Assembly: GCA_037043455.1 (NCBI GenBank)
Contig: JAWPHD010011010.1
Location: forward strand, 1 to 64,000
Direction: 5' to 3'
DNA: 64,000 nucleotides
Source: Cyrtodaria siliqua
Lineage: Eukaryota; Mollusca; Bivalvia; Adapedonta; Hiatellidae
Below the pieces are notes generated by a model. It ran no database searches. It saw only the letters and a program-made list of their open reading frames with translations, and was not told where the DNA came from. Each line of letters opens with the position of its first letter. Within the stretch, counting starts at the first letter, position 1. Positions 38,826 to 50,800 of this stretch are shown here, in pieces. A program made the position numbers and the translations under genes.

Positions 38826-41800
38826 CTATATAAATACACGTTAAACACGAGTTAATAGTATTAGGACATTTAAGGTTATGCACACTGATTAAGACAATAC
38901 ACGAATGTGATATTTTGTTTATTGGTATTGGTGTTTTGAAAGAAGGAACACGTTATTAATGAACTTAAATAGTAAAACTTATCAATACTACATGCGGAAT
39001 ACAAATGGAGTGACAATTAAATTGTAAAACATATCAATACTGCATGAGGAATACAAATGGAGTGACAATTAAATAGTAAAACATATCAATACTACATGCA
39101 GAATACAAATGGAGTGACGATTAAATAGTAAAACATATCAATACTACATGCGGAATACAAATGGAGTGACGATTAAATAGTAAAACATATCAATACTACA
39201 TGCAGAATACAACTGGAGTGACGATTAAATAGTAAAACATATCAATACTACATGAGGAATACAAATGGAGTGACAATTAAATAGTATGTTAGTTCAACAC
39301 TACTATGAAGGGTTACTATTGGGTAAACATATACATGCATTGCTGGTCATGAGAAATAGTTCAAGGTCAAAGTCTGGGATAGTCACGTTAATCATGTTAA
39401 TTTAATTGTATAGTATAAACACAATATATAATAAAATCACCCAAATTAAAAAGTATATACTCAAATTCAATTTCAAATTCATATTTGAATTTGTGTTATT
39501 TTGTATGATTATTTGCCTGATCAGTTTGGAATCCACATGATTGCAGAACAGCCTCTAATCCAGTGTGATGTAACTTTAATTGCTTGTTTCACGTAACAAA
39601 TATATACATGTATGTGCATATACTTACATGTCCACACGTGCATGTAAACTAGAGAAACGGCCGTGCAACACTAGGCAATGCCAACTCTGCACGTGAGCAC
39701 ATTTACATTGCGAAGTAAGGTGTGTCTATGACTATTCGACTTATAATACTTTATGACTGTATATCTAAGGTTCAACGCAATACTGGTGTAACTACATATA
39801 CATAATGAAGAAGATACAACAGTGTGGCATTGTACCCTCGATATGTATAATTATATCAAGATGTTTTAAATTTCAATATTAATGATCCTACCTATGACCT
39901 TGATGACCAGATTATCGTAGGTCTTATGTTAACACTAATGTAAGTCACCTCGGTTTGCACTTACTTTAACGGTACTTTTAAAGATGTTAAACTCATACCG
40001 TAAATGAAACTAAGCTTTCATAGTTTGTACCTCTACATGACATTGTATGATCCATGTAAGACGGTATACTTACAGCCGATTGTAGTATCATTCAGTTGTA
40101 AAAGTTCGCCTATATGTAACGTGTAGTTTCCTCCGGCAGAGATGTAAAAGTCACTAAATCGTTCCATCGCAATGTTTCCGTTACTATCCACGAAGTTCAG
40201 ATCAATTTCGCTTTTGACCTGATCTGTCATTTCGTAGACGAACTTTAATCCTAATGAAAGATAAATGAAATATCATGTTTATGTCGTGTTAGTATTTGTG
40301 ATTCTATATCAATATCACATTCCGGAGAGGGTGAAAGCAATAATGCTCACCCTGAGTATGTGATTATCGCCCGAGGCGAATTTCTCTGGAATATTACGTG
40401 GAATTAAGTGTAGTTAATATATAGCGGAAAGTCCCGAGTTACGTTTCTTTTTTCTTTAGTATATATTGTTACATAGCATATCTGTTAATGCGTCAATACA
40501 TGTTTAACAAAACACATTATATATATTTTATTTCCCCGATCAATGTAAATTTTCTTTTTTGGTACATGCTACTATTTAATGGCGTTAATATGTTTAGCTC
40601 TACTAGCCGAAGGTAAGCTTATACGTCAGGCTGTTCGTGCGTTTATGTTTCATCTGATGCGTCTCCGTGGCCGAGGGATTAACGACGTGGCGTTGTAAAC
40701 CTTCTCGCCTCTCACCGGTGCGGGTTCGAATCCCAATGGGAGCTCGACGTATAAGTGAGGAAGTGTCGATTCTTACGGATGTCGGGAGGTGTACAGTACT
40801 GATTCCATCCAGGAAAAGTGGGTGGTCTGCCTCCACCACAAAATATTCTATAGTCATATATAACCTCACATGTGATGGAAATGACGTAAACAAAAAATAC
40901 TAACAAACAAACAAACAGATTGTTTATATAATAATAAACGCGGATAACCAAGCTAGATCGGATTAGTAACACAAGAGTGATTGTCCTTGATGTAGTTGAA
41001 TATATATTTGTTATATTTTGCTTCACTGGCCCTCCAACTTGTTTCTCTTCCATTCGATCTTTTCCAAACTTTGCCAGATTGTTGTTATTTATGACAGATC
41101 TGACACGTTTAAACACCAACTTAATTGAATTAGTTATATCGGAGTTATGGCCCTTGATTTATATAAAATGCTATATTTTGTCTTGTTAGCACTCTAGCTC
41201 CTTCATCTGACAGAATATGAAATAGTTACAACCTTGGAATAGTTCCAATCGGAATGAAGCAGTAGGGTTATGGTCCTTCAATTTGTCATAAATGTTATAT
41301 TTTTGCTATGCTAGCGCTTGTTAGCACCCGATATTTACCACGATGACGCTAGGCAAGAAGGCCTTGTTACGCGGATACGGGTTACGTCATCGGACGTGAA
41401 ATGCCGGGACTGGAGTCATCGCCGGAAATGGTCGAGCGAGTTGACGTCGCGTGGAAACTACGTCACCGGAAGTAGGGTACCGGGACGAATAGCCTTCGCT
41501 AATGAGGCGCGTGCATAGGAGCATTGTAGCATTTCGTGGAAGTAAATTTGCGGAAGTGAAGTATAAGTGCCAGACACAATGAACTGTACCAGAAGGACTA
41601 AGTTAGATATAGCTTTGAGACGACAATAGCTTTGATATAGCTTTCATATAGCTTTATTACATAAATAAATACAGATATTCAGTCTGATTAAAACCGAACA
41701 GTCTAATTCGTAATTAAGATTGTGAATAGTGAATCTTATAACGTGTATTGAAATGGTTTAAACGTTGATATTTCTACTTTGTCATTGATATTCATTTGTA

Positions 41801-44800
41801 TATATATTCATATTGTTGTAAATAAATTATTGATTCTCCCTTGGTGAGTTGTCTCCACTTCATCAATATTGTTACATATTGCTTGCAGCAATGTATGCTT
41901 TCACATTTCACCCGAATGAGTGATATTAACACATGAAACACCTACATAAACGGATATATATTTAACTCTTGTCTAAAGAAACACTTATGAGTTTACTTAC
42001 CAAGCCAAAACTCTCCATGAACGTCACCAAACCCAGTTTCGTATCGTGCAAATGATTCATTAAACTCCACTGACCCATCAAAGCGGTGTTGGAAGACCTA
42101 CAATAATAAAAATAGGAAAGAATATCTTGAAATCCAAATGTTTGACCATTTTAAATATTTTCGTAAATTATGTTGTAAGCACTTTACCGATGCATAACCG
42201 AGACAAAACGTGGAATAGCTTATGGAACATTGAAATTATGTTCGAACGTTTTAGAGAAGGCATTATATTATCATTGTTCAATCTATACATTGGTAAGTTA
42301 ATTTGTTTAGAATCTCTCCAAGTGAGAAAAATTACGCTTCCATCCTACCGTCGGAAATTGCGAGAGTTTATTAGCGTTTATCAGTGGCTGGTTTAAAGCA
42401 CCAGTCTCTTCGGAGGCATGGGCTCGAATCTCACCGCTGCCACCACGCCGGTAATCAGTTTATTTTAAGGCATAACGTCTTTTATTATATCTATAAAGGG
42501 TTTTACGGAAATCTTTTTTTTTAAGCACACAGTTTTTCTCCATAACTTGCGTTTTTTCAATCCCTAATATGAATTATAAGAATATAATAAAGCATTTGTT
42601 TTTGCATTTTAACCATGTTAACTATTGAGAATACATTGCCGATAATATATTGAAACCTATAGTATAATAAGAAGAATAAAGGAAAACTCTTTTTTTTTAA
42701 ACTCAACTTTTAAACTCAAGCTTGTATTTAGTTATATGTAAGCAGGTTTAAAGTCAACGTGAGATTGGATTAATACAGTTTGAATGTTTGACAACAATTT
42801 CAAGATTGCCGTATGTCCCTTTAATCTACACGATACAAATGGAGGCTACCAAAGTAAGGGAGGCAAGCCACGTAGAACATATTCTCTAAAAATACTTTTT
42901 CTATACAGAGGACGTATCTAAGGTAGATTATTACTTATACACAATTAAATCCAGCCATAAATCACTTCCCAACAGTCACCGTGTGTGTTTTGGTGTCACC
43001 AGAAAACGTTCGGTTAAGGAGCAAGTATGCGTACTACTTTTTATGATCATGACGGTGGTGTAATTGTAGAGTGGCCGCGTCTCATGTGTGTTTCGTCATT
43101 TTTGAAATACTGAAGGCGCGTTTTGTTTTGTTTAGCTCCTTAACAATGTGCAACCTGAAGCATTGTCTACAATAATGTGTGGTAAGCTCAGTGCAAAGTC
43201 TCCAACTTTAGCCGTGCCTCAGTATGCTTGCACTGCATTACAATTTGTGGATGTCCGGCACATTATCGATGTATTGACATCGAAGTGTAATATTTAAAAC
43301 AATCAAACTTACCGTACACCCTACTGCATATATGGTCATTTCAGTGTCGGTTTGCACTTCTGCCTGAATTGCAGTCTAACGGCATTTAAACTGATGATAT
43401 AACCGACTTGCACGCAATACATACAACTTCCACAATCCATGTCCATCCAAGTTCACTTGTGGCCATGTCAAAGTATTTCTACACTCCTATGTTATTCGTG
43501 GGTAATGTAATGGCGTGTATGCCGTTTGTATGCAGATGTGTAACAAATAAAATATTCCATATTTACAGTCTACCAACCCCAACCTTTGGTTCATGCCATA
43601 ATATCATGCCTTATTATTATCACGTGGGTTTGGGATTTCTATTGCATATTCCATACTTTCTGTCCTCCATGTATTTGTGATCATGTCAAATAGATAATAA
43701 ATCAATACTAGTATTACCCGCCTCGATGTGTTGGGTCATGTCATACTCATTATATATCCAAAATGTCATACTTACTGTCCAACCACCTCCTTCTGTGGTC
43801 ATGTCACATAGATAATACATCAATACTAGTCTTACCCGCCTCGATGTGTTGGGACATGTCATACTCATTATATATCCAACGTGTCATACTTACTGTCCAA
43901 CCACCTCCTTCTGTGGTCATGTCACATAGATAATACATCAAAACTAGTATTACCCGCCTCGATGTGTGGAGTCATGTCACACTCATTATATATCCAACAT
44001 GTCATACTTACTGTCCAACCACCTTCTTCTGTGGTCATGTCACATAGATAATACATCAATACTAGTCTAACCCGCCTCGATGTGTGGGGTCATGTCACAC
44101 GCATTATATATCCAACATGCCATACTTACTGTCCAACCACCTTCTTCTGTGGTCATGTCACATAAGACGTTCACTACTGTTTGGCTTTTGGGCATTCTAA
44201 CGGCATACACACCGCTTGTATTTCCAACACCGAAGTGTAAGACGTCATAGCAGTCAGTGGGTTGAACAACTTGAAAATATACAAACAATTATCCGACAAT
44301 CTTGTTGAATTTAATTTTCGCTCACAATATCACGCAAACGGATTTAATGTTTACATCCTGAAACTATACATTTGAGGCGAAAACAAAAGTTTAAGCTTGT
44401 ACATGTAAATACAAAATTAAATAATATCATGAACACTCATCGATATAGAAATGGGCATTCTGTGTGTAATTAGATGTTGTAAATTCCCACCGACATATGC
44501 CACGTTGTGAATCCCGGGCTCATTTGTGTATGGACGTCTCTAGATGAGTGTGTGTTGTTTTATCTACGTAGATTTGAGATGAGTCGTTTCTATGGCCGGT
44601 CGACCTTATGTCTCTTTCCCGTGTAGTTTACGATGCTGGTGTTGGTCTGATGTTGCCCGTACATTGTCTACGCGCAACTACATTATCTACTGGTTATTCA
44701 CATTTCGTTATTAAGTCATGCTTAGGGCCATACCACCAGATTTATTCAGTTTCCCCGTCCCCCTGATAGAAGTAGTCAGTAGTCTCGATGGATATTTGAC

Positions 44801-47800
44801 ACATGAGATGCGGAATATGCCCGTTTCGTACCGGTGGTTTTGGAGGAGTGAACACAATGGTATGTGTATATGTTAACCACATTATATTTAGAACCACACG
44901 TTGCGATTGGTGTTTGAATTACGCTCTGGTAATTTATGTAAACAAAATATCTATGACCATGTTAAAAGTAAATTAAAGTTAGTGTTTAAAGAGGCGATTT
45001 TTAATGTAAAATATTAAATACTCAATATTACTGCATTTATATGTATACAAAGCTATTTTATGAGTATTCTTAGAAGAAACATGGTTCGTATTCCAGTTCT
45101 GTAAATTATTAACTATGATCAAAACAATATCTGGAATAAAATGCTGCCCAGCCGTTTATTCCTGCCGGAGAACTTCGAGTTTTTACGATTTTTTCGGACA
45201 TGCGCAATGCGATTACAAACTATTCGGCGCAGTTCCGATAGCAAACGAATCGATCGGAACTCTTCGCTAATCAGACGAGGTAGTTCCCGTTGTAAACGAA
45301 TAAGATCGGAAAATCTCCGCAATCGGCTTGTCTAAAACAATTACGAATACAATTTCAAAAATCCGATATTTTCAATCCTGTTTTTCCCCAGCAAAACGCA
45401 TATTACATTGGGTGAAATTATTGCCATTTACCTTTTTCATAGTCCTCTTTATAGTTAAGTAAAGTTTATATCAATTGGTGGACAAAAAGATATAGGTAGG
45501 GCCTCTTAATTAATTCGTTTACCACTTGACTAAAAGCACCATCAGAAAGCTGTATGTATATGTGCTTATCATTACAGAAAGCTATATTTATATGTGCTTA
45601 TCATTACAACTAATCAGCACCAATACACTATAAGGTGTATATTATGTATTACAAAGTCGCCAAAAGAATAAGTGTGTATATATTTGTTGAATAGGCACCG
45701 CTTGACCATCAAGTTTATGAGTCACCGCTCGCCCATGAGGTGGCGACTCTAGTTAAGATAGTTTGAAAACGACTCTGGGAGAAGTTATTAGAAAAGGAAT
45801 ACATGTACATATTAATTGTGTTGATATCATTGTAGAATACATTTACTTAACATGCTTAATGGTTTCAGTGTTTGTAAACACTTCATATTTAAACTGTCCA
45901 GAACACGTAAGAACAGGATATATAATTTTTATTTTTATTGCTAGGTGAATTTCTTCAGATATATAAATTCAGGCCCGCTCTTAGTTTTTTATTTATATAG
46001 CATTGCTATATTGAGGGTAAGAATAGCTTAACAACACTTTGTTATTTACTTTAATAAACAAATATATGTTCATAATTTAGCTTTTGAATATAAAACTTAA
46101 CTGGTATTTCTTAATTGTGTTTAGACCAACAATCAGAGCACAACACAATAAATATACAACATTTGTTAATGTGTTATTATGTGTACTGGTCACAAATGCT
46201 TTATTGGTAGAGCCTCATTATATGAAGAAAAATTGAATATCACACTTTGCTCATGAAATCGTATGGCTAACAGTGATTTATAGTTACCTATATAAATTCC
46301 CCCCCCCCCCCCCTCCCCCCCCCCCCCCCCCCACACACACACAACACAAATACAATATACTCGAAATATATCCTTAAAGTGTGTGAGATTGTAAAACGGG
46401 ACATGCGCAGTGAAAAAAAGTTTACAAGGACATCTGAACTTAAATGGTGGTAGCCATCACATGACAAAGAAAAACATCATATGATAATTTAAACGATTAA
46501 GGTTATGCGAGAACCTGTATTATTTATTATTTACATTAGATCGTTCTTAGTAATTTAACAAGTTGAGGTATAAGGAAGTGTTAACTCCGGAAATGAGTTC
46601 AAGTTGCGACATAAAGTACTTAATATATCACGCTGAACATCATGTCAACATTATGCAGTATTTTATCTGACATTGATATTTAACCTAGTGACCGCATCTG
46701 GCCAACTACAGCTGGCTCATTATTACAAAGATTTATGAACATATGCAATGAGGAACCTGAACGAGTGATGTCCGTGGTAATTTACCTTCGACTTAATAAT
46801 AAAAACATATATAGCAAACGGCTTCTTGCATACCCAAACTATATCATTCTTGAAAAGATAATTTAGTACTTGTCATATTAGGTTCAAACCAATAATCAGT
46901 GTTTTTTTGTCGTTTTTTTTTTTTGGTTGTTTTTTGGTTGTGGGGGTGGGGTGGGGGGGCGGGTTGTTGGTTAAATTTGTAAATACAGATAATACTTGGT
47001 TCCTGACATCCTATACATTCACCGATAAAAGTACGCGTTAAAACAACTTGTATAAGTCCTCTTTATACACTTTTTGATAGATGTATCGGTCTGTCAAAAT
47101 AAGTTTACAGTTACATTGTTTCAACAACACATGCTTATGCCGTTTAAAAAATAACAAAACAATTTGGTGTCAATTTCTATATAACTGACATTCGTTGTAA
47201 TTGGCTGACAATATACTGAAATATGGAACATACATCATTTAAGGGCAAGCAAGATGCATGCTTTCATGCTAGTGAATTTTACCGACCATAATAATGTATT
47301 ACATTATGCGTACTAACGTACTGTACAGGTGACCCCACTGTAACCAGGACTACACAGACATTTGTAGCTGTTAACCTGATCTAAGCACTTGCCATGCACG
47401 CACGGGTTCGAGGTACAATCGTCAACGTATATCAGAGCATGCGAGACCAGGCCTGTTAAAAAAAATGTACAGTTACATTGTTTCAACAATACATTTTATA
47501 CCGTGTATTGTCTAAGAAACAATATGACGAATTGGTTTCAGTTTGTCTATTACTGACATAAGTTATATTTGGGTGACAATATAAATACATGAAAATTAAG
47601 GGCAAGATGAGTGGCTTAATTCTATTGAATTGTACTGACCATAATAATGTTATACACTATGCGTACTAACCTACTGTACAGTTGATCCCACTGTAGCCAG
47701 GACTACACAGACTTTTGTAGCTGCAAACCTGATCTAAGCACGTGCCATGCACACACGGGTTCGATATACAGTCGTCAACATGGTCAACGTTTATAGATTA

Positions 47801-50800
47801 TAAACGCAAATTGAATGGCATGTGAACATATGTTTACATTTAAATTGTTTCAACAACACATTGTATACCTTTGAATGTCTAAGAAACAACATAATGAATT
47901 GATTGTAATTTCTCTGTAACTGGCAACCGTTCCACAATAACTGGCCGACAAAACATTAAATGTGTAAACAGCATGAATACATGTAATACAATTACATTGG
48001 CAAGAAAAGTGTCTCAATCCTATCGAATTGTACTGACCATTCTAATGTTATACACTATACGTACTAACCTACTGCACAATTGATACCACTGTAACCAGGA
48101 CTACACACACATTTGTAGCTGTTAACCTGATCTAAGCACGTGCCATGCACACACGGGTTCGAGATACAGTCGTCAATGTCTATAGAAAATAAACGCAAAT
48201 ATCAGAGCATGCGAGGTCCGGTCTGTCAAAATAAGTTTACAGTTACATTGTTTCAAGAACACATTTTATACCGTGTATTGTCTAAGAAACAAAATGACGA
48301 ATTGGTTGCAATTTGTCTATTACTGACATCCGTTATATTTGGGTGACAATATACTGAAATGTGGAAATACATGAATTAGAGGCAAGATGCGTGGTGTAAT
48401 GCTATTGAATTGTACTAACCATAATGTTATACACTATGCGTACTCACCTACTGTACAGTTGATCCCACTGTAACAAGGACCACACCGACATGTGTAGCTG
48501 TTAACCTGATCTAAGCACGTGCCATGCACACGCGGGTTCGATATACAGTCGTCAACGTCTATAGATTATAGACGCAAATAGATAGCATGCGAACTTATGT
48601 TTAAAGTTAAGTTGTTTCAACAGCACATTTTATGCCCTTTGAATGTCTAAGAAACAACATAATTAAATTGATTGTAATTTCTTTATAACTGGCAACCGTT
48701 CCGCCATAACTGATCGAGAAAACATTAAATGTGTAAACAGCATGAATACATATACTAAAATTATATTGGCAAGAAACGTGTCTCAATCCTATTGAATTGT
48801 ACTGACCAAATAATGTTATACACTATGCATACTAACCTACTGCACAGTTGATCCCACTGTAACCCGGACTACACACACATTTGTAGCTGTTAACCTGATC
48901 TAAGCACTTGCCATGCACACACGGGTTCGAGATACAGTCGTCAATGTCTATAGAAAATAAACGCAAATATCAGAGCATGCGAGATCCGGTCTGTCAAAAT
49001 AAGTTTACAGTTACATTGTTTCAACAACACATTTTATACCGTGTATTGTCTACGAAACAAAATGACGAATTGGTTGCAATTTGTCTATTACTGACATCCG
49101 TTATATTTTGGTGACATTATACTTAAATGTTGAAAATACATGAATTAAGGGCAAGATGCGTGGTGTAATGCTATTGAATTGTACTAACCATAATGTTATA
49201 CACTATGCGTACTAACCTACTGTACAGTTGATCCCACTGAAACCAGGACCACACCGACATGTGTAGCTGTTAACCTGATCTAAGCACGTGCCATGCACAC
49301 GCGGGTTCGATATACAGTCGTCAACGTATATAGATTATAGACGCAAAAAGATAGCATGCGAACATATGTTTAAAGTTAAGTTGTTTCAACAGCACATTTT
49401 ATGCCCTTGGAATGTCTAAGAAACAACAAAATGAATTGATTGTAATTTCTTTATAACTGGCAACCGTTCCGCCATAACTGGTCGAGAAAACATTAAATGT
49501 GTAAACAGCATGAATACATATAATAAAATTATATAGGCAAGATAGGTGTCTCAATCCTATTGAATTGCACTGACCAAATAATGTTATACACTATGCATAC
49601 TAACCTACTGCACAGTTGATCCCACTGTAACCCGGACTACACACACATTTGTAGCTGTTAACCTGATCTAAGCACGTGCCATGCACACACGGGTTCAAGA
49701 TACAGTCGTCAACGTCTATAGAAAATAAACGCCAATGTCAGAGCATGCGAGAGCAGGTCTGTTAAAATAAGTTTACAGTTACACTGTTTCAACAACATAT
49801 TTTATACCGTGTATTGTCTTAGAAACAAAAGGACGAATTGGTTGCAATTTGTCTATTACTGACATCCGTTATATTTGGGTGACAATATACTTAAATGTGG
49901 AAAATACATTAATTAAGGGCAAGATGCGTGGCTTAATGCTATTGAAATGTACTAACCATAATGTTATACACTATGCGTACTCACCTACTGTACAGTTGAT
50001 CCCACTGAAACCAGGACCACAACGACATGTGTAGCTGTTAACCTGATCTTAGCACGTGCCATGCACACGCGGGTTCGATTTACAGTCGTCAACGTCTAGA
50101 GATTATAGACGTAAATAGATAGCATGCGAATATATGTTTAAAGTTAAGTTGTTTCAACGGCACATTTTATGCCCTTTGAAGGTCTAAGAAACAACATAAT
50201 GAATTGATTGTAATATTTTTATAACTGGCAACCGTTCCGCCATAACTGGTCGAGAAAACATTAAATGTGTAAACAGCATGAATACATATAATAAAATTAT
50301 ATTGGCAAGAAACGTGTCTCAATCCTATTGAATTGTACTGACCAAATAATGTTATACACTATGCATACTAACCTACTGCACAGTTGATCCCACTGTAACC
50401 CGGACTACACACACATTTGTAGCTGTTAACCTGAGCTAAGCACTTGCCATGAACACACGGGTTCGAGATACAGTCGTCAATGTCTATAGAAAATAAACGC
50501 AAATGTCAGAGCATGGGAGATCCGGTCTGTCAAAATAAGTTTACAGTTACATTGTTTCAACAACACATTTTATACCGTGTATTGTCAACGAAACAAAATG
50601 ACGAATTGGCTGCAATTTGTCTATTACTGACATCCGTTATATTTGGGTGACAATATACTGAAATGTGGAAAATACATGAATTAAAGGCAAGATGTGTGGT
50701 TTAATGCTATTGAATTGTACTAACCATAATGTTATACACTATGCGTACTAACCTACTGTACAGTTGATCCCACTGAAACCAGGACCACAATGACATGTGT

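Larger units (their letters stand above)
44270..47317. other. Intron between EGF array and FReD
   Basis: A 3-kb intron without coding sequence. Contains a palindromic GC-richer patch (45120-45345, with 'gttccgat' facing 'atcggaac'), a poly-C/CA tract (46299-46343) and a T/G-rich tract (46910-46967). Confidence 0.5.

Noticed and set aside
45120..45345. Arg/Ser-rich open frames on both strands
   Set aside because: GC-richer palindromic patch in an intron; complementarity explains open frames on both strands.
48140..49114. Two near-identical 68-codon plus-strand open frames
   Set aside because: Antisense shadows of EGF exons and adjoining introns, repeated because the 768-bp unit is repeated.
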